64,000 bases of DNA from Pyxidicoccus trucidator (GTDB lineage: Bacteria > Myxococcota > Myxococcia > Myxococcales > Myxococcaceae), in the NCBI RefSeq assembly GCF_010894435.1, contig NZ_JAAIXZ010000008.1:248001-312000 (forward strand). The letters run 5' to 3'. Below are positions 50,772 through 59,524 of this stretch, in pieces. A model generated the notes under the pieces. That model ran no database searches. It was not told the DNA's origin and saw nothing but the letters and a program-made list of their open reading frames with translations. The translations under genes were made by a program, and so were the position numbers. Numbering within the stretch: the first letter of the stretch is position 1; every line of letters begins with the position of its first letter.

Positions 50772-51002
50772 ATGGCTCCAGTACCCGGGCAGCCCGCCCT
50801 CGCTCCGACGCCCGTCACCGCGGAAGCGGAGCAGCCCCCGCTCGTCCAGCAACTGGCGGACGGGGTGCACTACCACTTCCCGGTGGAGATCAACGTGGTG
50901 CAGCGCGTGGGCACCGTGGACGTCAATGCCATCTCGGAGCTGGTGATGGAGAAGCTGGCCCGGCAGCTGGAGCAGCTCGTGCGTGAGCGGACAGGGAGGT
51001 GA
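50772..51002 (+). CDS. Small tail-operon protein
   Basis: Protein of 76 residues: a Pro-rich start, then LVQQLADGVHYHFPVEINVVQRVGTVDVNAISELVMEKLARQLEQLVRERTGR, a strand pair followed by a charged helix. A GGAGG lies 7 bases before the ATG. The position after the tube gene suggests a small chaperone-like or inter-ring protein (compare small proteins between tube and tape-measure genes in phages). Not recognised. Confidence 0.55.
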   Translation: MAPVPGQPALAPTPVTAEAEQPPLVQQLADGVHYHFPVEINVVQRVGTVDVNAISELVMEKLARQLEQLVRERTGR

Positions 51003-51004
51003 GC

Positions 51005-51502
51005 ATGAGCGGCACGAGCTTCATCCATGATGACGTTCCACCGTCCGCCATCCTGTCCGATGGGCTCGTCACCCTGCCGCTCTACGCGGTGAGCACGGTG
51101 ACGCTCAGCCAGTCGTACCACCTGCCGCCGCTGGCCTCGTCGGGGCTGCGCACCGCCGTGGGCACCCACGACGACACCCTCACGCTGTCCGGCCTGCTGG
51201 TGGGCCCCGAGCGCTTCCGCCAGAAGTTCGAGCTGGAGCTGCTCGCCGAGTCCAGCCGCCGGGGCTCGCTGGTGGAGAGCCTCACCGGCGGCGCCGCGGG
51301 GGGCCTGGTCCTCATCACCAGCATGACGGTGCGCACGGACCTGCAGGTCCAGTCGCTCAGCTTCACCTCCTCCGCGAGCCGGCGGGACGTCATCGACGTG
51401 TCCATGACGCTCGTCCACATGCCCCGGCCCGGCATCACCGGCCGGCTGCTGGAGGTCGCCAACCTCGGCGTGCGCGCGCTCGCCGACTTCGGAGGGCGCT
51501 GA
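51005..51502 (+). CDS. Tail/baseplate-associated protein
   Basis: Protein of 165 residues. ATG 51005 is preferred to a GTG at 50999 because GGGAGG lies five bases before it. The protein is beta-rich (GLVTLPLYAVSTVTLSQSYHLPPLASSGLRTAVGTHDDTLTLSGLLVGPERFRQKFELELLAESSRRGSLVESL), with a second half of strands (VLITSMTVRTDLQVQSLSFTSSASRRDVIDVSMTLVHMPRP). The pattern of tube-like strands suits a tail-cap, LysM-less hub or distal-tail protein joining tube and baseplate. No firm family. Confidence 0.55.
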   Translation: MSGTSFIHDDVPPSAILSDGLVTLPLYAVSTVTLSQSYHLPPLASSGLRTAVGTHDDTLTLSGLLVGPERFRQKFELELLAESSRRGSLVESLTGGAAGGLVLITSMTVRTDLQVQSLSFTSSASRRDVIDVSMTLVHMPRPGITGRLLEVANLGVRALADFGGR

Positions 51503-51506
51503 CGGC

Positions 51507-52124
51507 ATGCCGCTGCCACCTCCCATCCCCGCCAGCCGCTACCTCGTGCCCGACGCGGCCCCGCGCCTGCCCGCGGACATGACGCGCGTGCGCGTGCCGC
51601 TCGTGCGAGGGCTGCCCCAGCCGCTGCCCCTGGATGGCGAGTTCGACCTGGTCCTCTACGCTCCGCTGGGCCAGGCCGTCCTGGTGCGCGACTCGGACTC
51701 CACGGCGCTGGTGGGCAGTGGCGCGCCGGAGCGAGCGCGCCACACGCCGGGGCCCGCCACCCGCCGCCTCATCGCCAGCGCCAGTCAGGCCCTGGCGCGC
51801 GCTCCGGCCCGGCTGGTGGTGCGCCGCGGGGGCGCCATCCTCGGTGCGCTGCCGCTGGCGGCGGGGCTGTGGCGCGCGGTGCCGGACCACGGCGGCGCGC
51901 CAGGCGCCCGGCTGGAGGTCGTGGTGCTGGACTGGGCGCTCCACGCGGGGACGCTGCGTGGCGCGGGGGACTACGGCTCGTTCGTGGAGCTGGCGTGGCG
52001 GCGCGCGGACGCGGGCTCCGAGCGCTTCGTCCTGTCGAGGTTGGATGCCCGCGTGGCGGCCCGCTTCCAGGGCCTCATCCAGTCCGAGCTGGGCGTGGAT
52101 GCTCCCGAGGAGCCGGGGCCATGA
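51507..52124 (+). CDS. Tail-operon protein, unknown, before the spike
   Basis: Protein of 205 residues, Pro/Arg-rich N-terminus then beta-strands (FDLVLYAPLGQAVLVRDSDSTALVGSG, LVVRRGGAILGALPLAAGLWRAVPDHGG, LEVVVLDWALHAGTLRGAGDYGSFVELAWRR). It lies where eCIS loci carry the Afp7/Pvc7 LysM protein, but no LysM motif is visible. The stop overlaps the spike gene start, ATGA. A baseplate hub adaptor is the best guess from position. Confidence 0.5.
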   Translation: MPLPPPIPASRYLVPDAAPRLPADMTRVRVPLVRGLPQPLPLDGEFDLVLYAPLGQAVLVRDSDSTALVGSGAPERARHTPGPATRRLIASASQALARAPARLVVRRGGAILGALPLAAGLWRAVPDHGGAPGARLEVVVLDWALHAGTLRGAGDYGSFVELAWRRADAGSERFVLSRLDARVAARFQGLIQSELGVDAPEEPGP

Positions 52125-54082
52125 CGTTCCCCTCCCAGGGCGCGGTCGGCAACGAGGCCGGCTGGGACTTGAAGCTCTTCACCGAGGGCGTGGGCGCGAA
52201 GGCGCTGTGGCTCGGCTCCCGCGACTACCACGCGGAGGTGGAGGCCACGCTCCCGGGAGGGCTGGAGGGTGGCTCGTACTCCATGGCCATCGAAGGCATC
52301 TCCCAGGCGCACTACGAGCAGGTGGGCGCGCTGATGCGGAGCGGCCAGCCCGTCTACGCGAACCTGTACCTGTCCTGGCGCGACACCGGCTCGCCGCTGG
52401 GCATGGTGTCCAGCCTGGCGGGACTGACGGGCTCCTCGGCGACGGACCTCCTCTCGCCGGGGCAGGCGCCGGAGTCCCAGCGTCCCACCGCCGTGCTGCG
52501 CGTGACGCGCTTCAGCCGGCGCATGGGCGCCAGGCGCTACGAGGCGGTGCTGGAGGCGCACGAGCGCGTGTACGACGCGCTGCTGGCCCGGCTCCAGGAG
52601 TCCCAGAAGGGCGCCACCTGCCTGGACGTCGCCGAGAAGGTGGCGAAGGCGGCGGCGGGGAAGGGCGTGAAGGTGAAGGCCCACCCGCTCCCGGACGCGA
52701 GGGCCGTGGCGGGGACTCCGCCAGAGTGGCAGTCCCCCGAGGGCACGGGTGTGTCCGCCCTGCGCTGGCTGTCGGAGCGCCTGGAGGAGCAGTCCGGCCG
52801 CTACGGGCGCGGCATGTTGCTCATCCGCGAGGACACGCTGCACCTCGGCCCGGGGCGGCCCATTCCCCTGGAGGGCCCGGCCCCGCTGCTCGACTTCGCC
52901 AGCGGGCTGGTCCAGGTCGAGCCGAGCGGCTCACGCTCCACGGACCCGCAGGCGGTGTCGGACGGCCTCCCCGGCACGGCGCCGCCCGTGCGCGGCATGT
53001 ACCAACTGCTGCTCAAGGGCCGCCCGGACCTCCGGCCCGGAGACGTGGTGCGGGTGTCGCTGCCCGGAGCGTCCGCGCTGCCGGCGTCGGGCTTCGGCGC
53101 GGCGGCGATGGACTTCTCCCGCGCGCTGGGCGTGGGGACGCCGGACCTCGCGCCGCCCGCGTCCCTCTACATCACCGGCGTCCAGCACCGCCTGTCGCGC
53201 ACGGCGGGCTTCACCACCACGCTGGCGGGGGTGGACCTCATCGCCCCTGGCAGGGAGTGGGACTCGCCAACGCCGGTGCGCCGCCCCGTGGCCCACGGGG
53301 GAGACCCTCGCGCGTCGGCGGACGGGCGTGTCATGGGCGCGCTGCGGGAGGTGGTGCGCGACGGCGCGCGCGAGCCGCTGGGCGTGGCGGAGGTGCGCGA
53401 GTCCCACGTGGAGGGCACCACCGAGCCGCCCGCGCAGACGGTGTCCGTGTGGCGGGGCCTGACTCCGGCGGATGGGCATCCCCGCCAGGCGCGGCGACTG
53501 CCGGTGGACCGGAAGGAGCGGCCCCTGCTCACCGGCGTGCCCTACCTCACGCCCTTCGCCTGGGGCCGGTGCGGGCTGGTGCTGCCTCGCTACCCGGGCA
53601 CGCGGGTGATGCTGGGACACCACCTGGGCCATGACGACGACCCCGTGGACCTGGGGGCGGTGTGGGAGTCGGGCCAGGCGCCGGACTCGCGGCCGGGGGA
53701 CTGGTGGCTCATCCTCCCCGCCGAAGTGCCCGAGTCGCAGCGCCAGACGCTGACGGCCGGGCAGGTGCCGGAGGCGCCCACGGGGCTGGCCACCAATGAC
53801 CTCATCGACGCGGACGGCAACCGCATCATCGAGGTGGGCAAGCTCACGGTGCGCATCGGCCCGGAGTTGCTCAACGCCGCCGGCCTGCGGCCGGAGTCCG
53901 AGACGGACGCCGTCACCATCGAGCACGAGAAGGGCTCGCGCATCGTCATCAAGCAGAACGGGGACATCGTCATCCACAGCGAGGGCGCGCTCAGCCTCGC
54001 CGCGAAGACGACGCTCACCCTGGAGGCGGATGACGTGCAGGTGAAGGTGAAGAACGCCATGGACGTGGGGGACCGCACATGA
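52121..54082 (+). CDS. VgrG-like spike/hub protein (gp27-gp5 type)
   Basis: Protein of 653 residues. The N-terminal 350 residues form the hub (gp27-like), with a Ser/Ala/Lys-rich insertion KVAKAAAGKGVKVKAHPLPD near 173. Around 465-530 an OB-fold is recognisable by WGRCGLVLPRYPGTRVMLGHHLGHDDDPVDLGAVWES and GDWWLILPAEVPE. The C-terminal 60 residues are beta-helix spike repeats (KGSRIVIKQNGDIVIHSEGALSLAAKTTLTLEADDVQVKVKNAMDVG). It starts at 52121 by overlapping the previous stop. It forms the needle that punctures the target, tipped by the PAAR-like protein next in the operon. No C-terminal toxin domain is fused. Confidence 0.85.
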   Translation: MTFPSQGAVGNEAGWDLKLFTEGVGAKALWLGSRDYHAEVEATLPGGLEGGSYSMAIEGISQAHYEQVGALMRSGQPVYANLYLSWRDTGSPLGMVSSLAGLTGSSATDLLSPGQAPESQRPTAVLRVTRFSRRMGARRYEAVLEAHERVYDALLARLQESQKGATCLDVAEKVAKAAAGKGVKVKAHPLPDARAVAGTPPEWQSPEGTGVSALRWLSERLEEQSGRYGRGMLLIREDTLHLGPGRPIPLEGPAPLLDFASGLVQVEPSGSRSTDPQAVSDGLPGTAPPVRGMYQLLLKGRPDLRPGDVVRVSLPGASALPASGFGAAAMDFSRALGVGTPDLAPPASLYITGVQHRLSRTAGFTTTLAGVDLIAPGREWDSPTPVRRPVAHGGDPRASADGRVMGALREVVRDGAREPLGVAEVRESHVEGTTEPPAQTVSVWRGLTPADGHPRQARRLPVDRKERPLLTGVPYLTPFAWGRCGLVLPRYPGTRVMLGHHLGHDDDPVDLGAVWESGQAPDSRPGDWWLILPAEVPESQRQTLTAGQVPEAPTGLATNDLIDADGNRIIEVGKLTVRIGPELLNAAGLRPESETDAVTIEHEKGSRIVIKQNGDIVIHSEGALSLAAKTTLTLEADDVQVKVKNAMDVGDRT

Positions 54083-54420
54083 GCGCCGTGCTGACGAAGG
54101 ACAGCTCGCTGAAGTGCAACCACCCCAAGCCGGGTGAGGTGACGCTCGGGCCGGGGGCGGGGAAGTTGCGCGTGAAGGGCAAGCCCGTGCTGCGCGCCCA
54201 GGACGTGGGGCCCGCCGTCTCCGGGTGCCTGTATCAGCACCCCACGCCCGCGGGGGCCGTGCCGTGCACGACTGTCACGCTCACCCCGGGCAACGCGGGG
54301 AAGCTCAAGGTGGGGGGCGTGCCGGTGCTGCTCGACACCACGACGGGAACCACCAACAGCACCCCGGCGCCGGGCACGCTGGTGGTGACGGCGAATCAAC
54401 CCAAGCTGACGGCGAAGTAG
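54079..54420 (+). CDS. PAAR-like spike-tip protein
   Basis: Protein of 113 residues, overlapping the spike gene by four bases. It shows the short-strand, Gly/Pro/Lys-rich pattern of PAAR-like tips: SLKCNHPKPGEVTLGPGAGKLRVKGKPVLRAQDVGPAVSGCLYQHP and TLTPGNAGKLKVGGVPVLLDTTTG. Conserved Cys33-type and His residues (CNHPKPG, CLYQHP) could bind zinc. Position directly after the VgrG-like gene agrees. It sharpens the spike and in other systems also carries effectors. Confidence 0.75.
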   Translation: MSAVLTKDSSLKCNHPKPGEVTLGPGAGKLRVKGKPVLRAQDVGPAVSGCLYQHPTPAGAVPCTTVTLTPGNAGKLKVGGVPVLLDTTTGTTNSTPAPGTLVVTANQPKLTAK

Positions 54421-54438
54421 CGACGCGAGGAGGAACCC

Positions 54439-54921
54439 ATGGCACCGCGCGACGAACAGGACCTGCTGCGCACCCGGTTGCTGGGCCGCGCGCCCCGGTG
54501 CGCGCCCGTGGGTGATTTGACGCGCGACCTGGTGCTGGCGCGCGACGCCAGCGGCAAGGTGGACCTGGACTTCGTGGAGGGCATGGACGCGCTGGGGCAG
54601 TCGCTGAGCCTCGCCGTCACCACGCCCCTGGGAGGTGACGTGTTCAACACCGACTTCGGCTTCGACGGGCTCAACGCGCTGAGCGAGGCGACGACGCCCC
54701 TGCTGGTGCGCGAGCGGGTGCGCGTGGGCATCGTCTCGCTGCTGCGCAAGGAGCCGCGCGTCAGCCGCGTGGTGGACGTGAAGCTGGTGGACCAGCGGCT
54801 GGAGTCTCCCGACGCGGGCCCCGCCCGTCGGCTGGACGTCCGCGTGGTCTTCGAGACGGTGACGGGTGACAGGCTGTCCCTGAGCGCCGGCCCCAACGGG
54901 GCGAGGACGACGAATGGCTGA
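54439..54921 (+). CDS. gp25-like baseplate wedge protein
   Basis: Protein of 160 residues. The GPW/gp25 pattern is visible: DALGQSLSLAVTTPLGGDVFNTDFGFDGLNAL near 53, then ERVRVGIVSLLRKEPRVSRVVDVKL near 97 and RRLDVRVVFETVTGDRLSLS. In phages and eCIS gp25 binds the sheath and triggers contraction. SD GAGGAGG is present. The last 8 bases overlap the baseplate J gene. Confidence 0.82.
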   Translation: MAPRDEQDLLRTRLLGRAPRCAPVGDLTRDLVLARDASGKVDLDFVEGMDALGQSLSLAVTTPLGGDVFNTDFGFDGLNALSEATTPLLVRERVRVGIVSLLRKEPRVSRVVDVKLVDQRLESPDAGPARRLDVRVVFETVTGDRLSLSAGPNGARTTNG

Positions 54922-56368
54922 CGACTCTTCCCGCATCGACTCCGTGGACGTGCTCGAGGTGGACGAGGCCGTGGCCCGCTCCAGCGGCGCGGCCGACTAC
55001 GGCGTCACCGACGGCGGCTTCGTGCCCAAGCCCTTCGCCCGGCTGCTGGCGGAGAAGCTGGCGCTGGCGCGCTCGCTGTTCGGCAATGATTTGGACCTGG
55101 GCTCGGGCTCGGCCATCCGCAAGCTGCTGGAGGTGTCCGCGCTGGAGGACGCGCGGACGTGGGCGGCGATGGCGTCCCTGTATGACAACCAGTTCGTGGC
55201 CACCGCGCGCGGCGAGGCGCTGTCGCGGCTGGGCGAGGAGCTGGGCCTGCCCCGGCCCTTCCTGGAGGCGCGAGGCACGGTGAAGCTGACGGCGAACCTG
55301 CCCGCGGCCTTCAACTTCGTCACGATTCCCCAGGGCGCGCGCCTGCTCACCTCCGGCTTCCACCACGTGGTGGTGGAGGAGTCCGTGCTGCTGTCGCGCA
55401 CCAACCCGGTGCGCGAGGTGCCGGTGGTGGCCTTCTACCCGGGGCCCGAGCACAACCTGAACCCCGCGCAGGAGACGCAGAAAATCCGCTTCTGGAACGC
55501 CCTGGACCCCAAGCTGTCCTGGAAGCCGGGAGACCTGCTGTCCATCGCCCGGGTGCAGGTGCCCAACATCACGCCGGAGCAGGTGGTCGTGATTGAGCAC
55601 ACCACGCCGCTGACGGGCGGCGAGCAGCAGTGGCCGGACATCCGCTACCGCGAGCTGCTGTTGCAGGCGCCGCGCTCGCTGTGGACGGTGGAGTCCATCC
55701 GCGTGGCGCTGTCACTGCTGCCCGGCATCCGCCAGGTGCAGGTGCGCGACAGGGTGGGCGGGGTGGACGTCAACCTGCCCATCTTCGGCAGCTTCAACTT
55801 CCTGGAGCGCCTCTTCGGCAGCGAGCGCGATCTGGCCTCGCCGTACTACTTCGACGTGGTGGCGGCCAGCACCGAGGCCGCCATCTGGGACGGCCCGGAC
55901 GGGCTGGGCGCGGCGATTGCCTCCGCCATGGAGGACCTGCGGCCCATTGGCATCGGCGCGCGAATCCAGCAGGCGGACCGCGTCTTCGTCGGGCTGTCCG
56001 GGCGGCTGGTGGTGAAGGGCCTGCCGCTGCCACGCACGGGCCAGCTGGACGCCGTCAACACGTCCGCGGCGGCGCTGGCGCTCAAGCAGCGGCTGATGCA
56101 GCGGGTGCGCCGCTACGTGGACGGGCTGGGCTTCGGGGAGCCGGTGCGCGCCTCCGAGGTGATGTGGGCGATGATGAACGAGCCCGGCGTGGCCGACGTG
56201 CAGGAGCTGCAACTGCTGCGCTTCCCGCCCGAGTTCGGCGACAACAGCGTCGCGGAGCCTCCGGCCCTCGTGGACTTCTTCACCGCGCCCGTCGGGCAGA
56301 ACATCCTGGTGCGCGCCAACCAGATTGCGTCCTTCGTGGACAGCGACTTGAAGCTGCGCATCGTCTGA
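54914..56368 (+). CDS. Baseplate J-like wedge protein
   Basis: Protein of 484 residues. N-terminal helical region with LFGNDLDLGSGSAIRKLLEVSALEDARTWAAMASLYDNQFVATARGEALSRLGEELGLPRPFLEARGTVKL, the hallmark of gpJ/gp6-type proteins, followed by beta domains (FVTIPQGARLLTSGFHHVVVEESVLL) and a C-terminal wedge domain (VWEVMWAMMNEPGVADVQEL-like segment near 415). It builds the baseplate around the spike together with gp25. Overlaps gp25 gene start. Confidence 0.85.
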   Translation: MADDSSRIDSVDVLEVDEAVARSSGAADYGVTDGGFVPKPFARLLAEKLALARSLFGNDLDLGSGSAIRKLLEVSALEDARTWAAMASLYDNQFVATARGEALSRLGEELGLPRPFLEARGTVKLTANLPAAFNFVTIPQGARLLTSGFHHVVVEESVLLSRTNPVREVPVVAFYPGPEHNLNPAQETQKIRFWNALDPKLSWKPGDLLSIARVQVPNITPEQVVVIEHTTPLTGGEQQWPDIRYRELLLQAPRSLWTVESIRVALSLLPGIRQVQVRDRVGGVDVNLPIFGSFNFLERLFGSERDLASPYYFDVVAASTEAAIWDGPDGLGAAIASAMEDLRPIGIGARIQQADRVFVGLSGRLVVKGLPLPRTGQLDAVNTSAAALALKQRLMQRVRRYVDGLGFGEPVRASEVMWAMMNEPGVADVQELQLLRFPPEFGDNSVAEPPALVDFFTAPVGQNILVRANQIASFVDSDLKLRIV

Positions 56369-56375
56369 GGACTCC

Positions 56376-58694
56376 ATGCCCGAGCTCGACCTGGACCTGC
56401 TGAGGAGTGCCTCGCACCAGAGCATGGCCGGCCACCTGACGGGCCTCTTCGCCGCCGGGGTGCGGGAGCGCCCGCTGACGCTGGACGCGGCGGGCCGGGC
56501 GGTGGTGGACGCGGGCTCGCGGCAGCCGCTGCTCCTGGTGGCCCCGAGGGCGGACGTGGGGGCCACGGGCTACCAGCTGACGGTGAAGGTGTCCGTCGGA
56601 GCGACGGTGCGCGCGCAGGTGACGCTGCGCTTCGAGCCCTACTCCGAGGCGGGGGCCTTCCTGCCCGCCTTCCACCCCGACCCGCTGCTGCCCGAGTCGG
56701 CGGCGATGCCGGCGCTGACGGTGGAGGTAGCGAAGGGGACGGGCGCGCCGGCGGAGGTGCCGGTGGAGCAGCTGGTGGAGGCGCGGCTGGTGGAGGGGGT
56801 GATGGGGCGGCTGCTGTACGCCATGGGCGCGGAGAAGCAGCGCCTCCGCCGGCAGGCGCGGGAGCTGTTCGCCATGCGGCAGCTCGAGCATGCGGCGCGC
56901 AACGCGCTGGACCGGCTGGGCCTGGAGCTGGGCGTGCCGCGCTTCGAGGACCGGCTCACCTGGGACGTGGCCAAGACGCAGCCGAGCAGCGTGACGGAGC
57001 GCGAGGACGACGCCAGCTACCGCCGCAGGCTCGCGCTGTACCGGCCCTTCGTCATGGCCACCCCGAGGCTGGTGCTCGAGCGCCTCAATGGCCCGGGGGA
57101 CAGCGCCGCCAACACCGGGCCGCTGGCCGCGCTCGGCATCACGAAGCGCTTCACGCTGTACGAGGCCAGCACCGAGTTCGCGGTGGGCATCCGGCTGATG
57201 GGGCCCCACAAGGCGCAGTTCCTCGCCCACGTGAAGCAGGTGTACCTGCTGGGGCCCGGCACGGCGTCGCCCGCGGTGCCGGCGAACCGGCTGCTGACGC
57301 AGCTGGAGCGGACGCGGCAGGAGGACATGCTCACGCGGCTGCGGACGAACTTCACCTTTCCGGCGGGGGCCCTGCTCGCCCCCGGGCTGGCCGGGGCGCT
57401 GGACCTGGTGGGGCGCTGCCGCATGGCGCTCGGGGCGGTCCGGAAGTGGTTTGTGTTCCGGGCGCAGTCCGACGTCGGCGGCAGTCGCTACGAGCTGGGA
57501 CTGGGCGTCGAGGTGGAGACGCCCCCCGCCGTCGAGCTGACGCAGATGGTGGCGAACCTGCGGGCGGGGACCTTCGCCGCGGGGACGGACGTGCAGCTCC
57601 TCAGCCTGCTCAAGTCCCTCACGCCCGTGGCGCCCGCGGAGGACCCCGTGGGCCGCTGGCTGCTGGCGGGCTGCGGGCTGCGGACGGTGCACAGGACTCC
57701 GATGCTCCGGTACTACCTGTCCCACGTGCCCATCCACAGCCTGGTGGTGGGCGATGAGACGGGCCCGGCGGGCTCGCTGGGCGTGCGGCTGAACGCGCCC
57801 GAGGACACGGGCCTGGATACCCTCCTCCACCATGCGCTGAATGACGTGGAGGTGGACGCGGGAGGCGCGGCGACGGCATGGACCCGGCAGACGGCGGCGG
57901 CCGCGCCCGCGCTCTGGGACCAGGCCGCGTTGCTGGAGCCGCCCGTCGCGGCGCTGGCGGCCTTCACGTCCGCCGGACTGCGCCCCGCCCGGACGCTCGC
58001 CGAGGTGAAGCGCGCGGTGGCGGGCCTGAAGAAGGTCCCCCCGGAGCTGATGGTGACGCTCTCCCTGGAGGCGACGCTCGCCACCGGGGTGCTGGCGAAC
58101 ACCGCGACGGCGGTGGCCCGGTTGACGGCGCTGGTGGGCTTCATGAAGAAGCGCGAGCTGGTGTCGGTGCTACCTCTCGTCACCAGCGCGAACGGGGTGG
58201 CGAATGGCGTGCTGCTGGTGGTGGGCGTCATCCCGCTGCCCGCGCGCGCCATCCTGCTCAACCCCCGGCGCGAAGACTTCCGCTGGTATGTACTGCCCCT
58301 GTCCGGCAAGCCCGGCACGCTGGAGAAGCAGGCCGGCTCTCGCAACCGCTATGTCGCGCCCGCGCAGAACGCAGGGCTGGACGCGGTGGTGACGGTGACG
58401 CTCGCGCGGCGCAACCGGGCGGACCCTCGCGGGGGCGTCCGTCCCTTCGAGACGAAGGTGGTGATGGACCCGGGCGCCCGGCTGAACATCACCCAGTACG
58501 AGTACCTGATGAACCTGCTGGAGCGCCTGACGCCGCTGGGCGTCTTCATGGATACCCGCCCCCTGCGCGAGGAGCAGGTGGACCCCGGCGGGCAGGGCCA
58601 GGCGGTGCCGATGACCGGGCTGCTCGCACGCAGCTTCCGCGCCTTCCAGCAGGGCTACCACCCGGGTGAGCGCGACACCCCCACCGTGAAGTAG
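56376..58694 (+). CDS. Large baseplate-region protein, unknown
   Basis: Protein of 772 residues, 7 bp after the baseplate J gene. The N-terminal 120 residues are beta-rich; 120-260 are charged and helical (MGAEKQRLRRQARELFAMRQLEHAARNALDRLGLELG); the remainder alternates Ala/Leu helices and strands, with RFEDRLTWDVAKTQPSSVTEREDDASYRRRL near 190 as the most conserved-looking segment. Position and size suit a gp7/Afp12-type wedge protein or a fibre-attachment protein, but no motif settles it. No signal peptide. Confidence 0.6.
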   Translation: MPELDLDLLRSASHQSMAGHLTGLFAAGVRERPLTLDAAGRAVVDAGSRQPLLLVAPRADVGATGYQLTVKVSVGATVRAQVTLRFEPYSEAGAFLPAFHPDPLLPESAAMPALTVEVAKGTGAPAEVPVEQLVEARLVEGVMGRLLYAMGAEKQRLRRQARELFAMRQLEHAARNALDRLGLELGVPRFEDRLTWDVAKTQPSSVTEREDDASYRRRLALYRPFVMATPRLVLERLNGPGDSAANTGPLAALGITKRFTLYEASTEFAVGIRLMGPHKAQFLAHVKQVYLLGPGTASPAVPANRLLTQLERTRQEDMLTRLRTNFTFPAGALLAPGLAGALDLVGRCRMALGAVRKWFVFRAQSDVGGSRYELGLGVEVETPPAVELTQMVANLRAGTFAAGTDVQLLSLLKSLTPVAPAEDPVGRWLLAGCGLRTVHRTPMLRYYLSHVPIHSLVVGDETGPAGSLGVRLNAPEDTGLDTLLHHALNDVEVDAGGAATAWTRQTAAAAPALWDQAALLEPPVAALAAFTSAGLRPARTLAEVKRAVAGLKKVPPELMVTLSLEATLATGVLANTATAVARLTALVGFMKKRELVSVLPLVTSANGVANGVLLVVGVIPLPARAILLNPRREDFRWYVLPLSGKPGTLEKQAGSRNRYVAPAQNAGLDAVVTVTLARRNRADPRGGVRPFETKVVMDPGARLNITQYEYLMNLLERLTPLGVFMDTRPLREEQVDPGGQGQAVPMTGLLARSFRAFQQGYHPGERDTPTVK

Positions 58695-58705
58695 CGAGGA
58701 CCGAC

Positions 58706-59524
58706 ATGGCCTTCAACTACAGCTTCGAGTTCGTCAAGGAAGACCCCACCCTCAACAGCAACTTCCAGCGCTCGTTCGACCACGAGGACTGGGTGGATGG
58801 CCGGGACGTGGTGCAGGCGCAGACCACGTCGGGGGAGATGGGCTTCAACGAGCGGCTGCACCGCATCGAGACCGACCTGGACGCGCTCAACGGCAATGTG
58901 GTGCGCGCCTTCGAGGCCATCGCCAAGATGCGCCGCGAGCTGTTCACGCTCCTGGCGGACATCAAGACCGAGCTCAACAAGCCGCCCGCGAAGACGAGCA
59001 AGGAGACGAAGGACACCAAGGACACGAAAGACACCAAGGACACGAAGGACACCAAGGACGGCAAGGACGTCAAGGACACCAAGGACACGAAAGACACCAA
59101 GGACACGAAGGACACCAAGGACGGCAAGGACACCAAGGACACGAAGGACCACAAGGACACGAAGGACACCAAGGACACGAAGGACGGCAAGGACGACAAG
59201 GACACCAAGGAGGGAATGGGCGCCATCGAGAAGCGCCGGGAGGAGTTCTCCGAGATTCGCGCGGTGGACCCGCGCTCGGACTCGATGCTGTCGTTCCTCT
59301 TCGGCGCCTCCGCGGACGTGCCGGCGGTGACGCTGTCCGTCCAGGGGCGGGCCTTCATCCGCGTGGAGGAGCGGCCCGAGGTGGGGGCGCGCGTCCTGCG
59401 CGAGGCGGCGGCGGAGCGGCCGGTGCCGGAGCGCCTGGCTCCAGAGCGCCCCGGGGACAAGCCCGCGGACAAGGTGGGCGAGAAGGGCGCGGAGCGGCAG
59501 CCCGGGGAAAAGGACGTGCGCTGA
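58706..59524 (+). CDS. Tail-associated KDT-repeat protein, possible substrate of the adjacent ATP-grasp enzymes
   Basis: Protein of 272 residues in three parts. Residues 1-98: MAFNYSFEFVKEDPTLNSNFQRSFDHEDWVDG, then a predicted coiled coil (FNERLHRIETDLDALNGNVVRAFEAIAKMRRELFTLLADIKTELNK). Residues 99-170: 24 triplets of the form K-D/E-x, mainly KDT with KDG, KDV, KDH and KDD. Residues 171-272: a small beta/charged domain ending in Lys/Glu/Pro-rich sequence. The gene is 11 bp after the baseplate gene and its stop overlaps the next start (TGATG), linking it to the ATP-grasp genes. It could be a fibre, a short length-determining rod or a modified peptide-like substrate. No family recognised. Confidence 0.7.
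   Translation: MAFNYSFEFVKEDPTLNSNFQRSFDHEDWVDGRDVVQAQTTSGEMGFNERLHRIETDLDALNGNVVRAFEAIAKMRRELFTLLADIKTELNKPPAKTSKETKDTKDTKDTKDTKDTKDGKDVKDTKDTKDTKDTKDTKDGKDTKDTKDHKDTKDTKDTKDGKDDKDTKEGMGAIEKRREEFSEIRAVDPRSDSMLSFLFGASADVPAVTLSVQGRAFIRVEERPEVGARVLREAAAERPVPERLAPERPGDKPADKVGEKGAERQPGEKDVR
59000..59215 (+). repeat. Coding 9-bp repeat with a 63-bp duplication
   Basis: Twenty-four 9-bp units (mostly AAGGACACC or AAGGACACG). Units 59009-59071 and 59072-59134 are a tandem duplication: the 60 bases AAGGACACC...GGCAAGGAC are identical in both, including the rare AAA codon, and they differ only in the last codon (GTC against ACC). Confidence 0.9.

Noticed and set aside
51634-53634. Plus-strand open frame of 666 codons overlapping the spike gene in another frame
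   Set aside because: The spike gene in the adjacent frame has clear VgrG/OB-fold features; this frame is Arg/Pro/Gly-rich noise.
59000-59215. Regular short repeat that could look like a CRISPR array
   Set aside because: The units are 9 bp without spacers, fully in frame and encode K-D-T triplets; no cas genes nearby.
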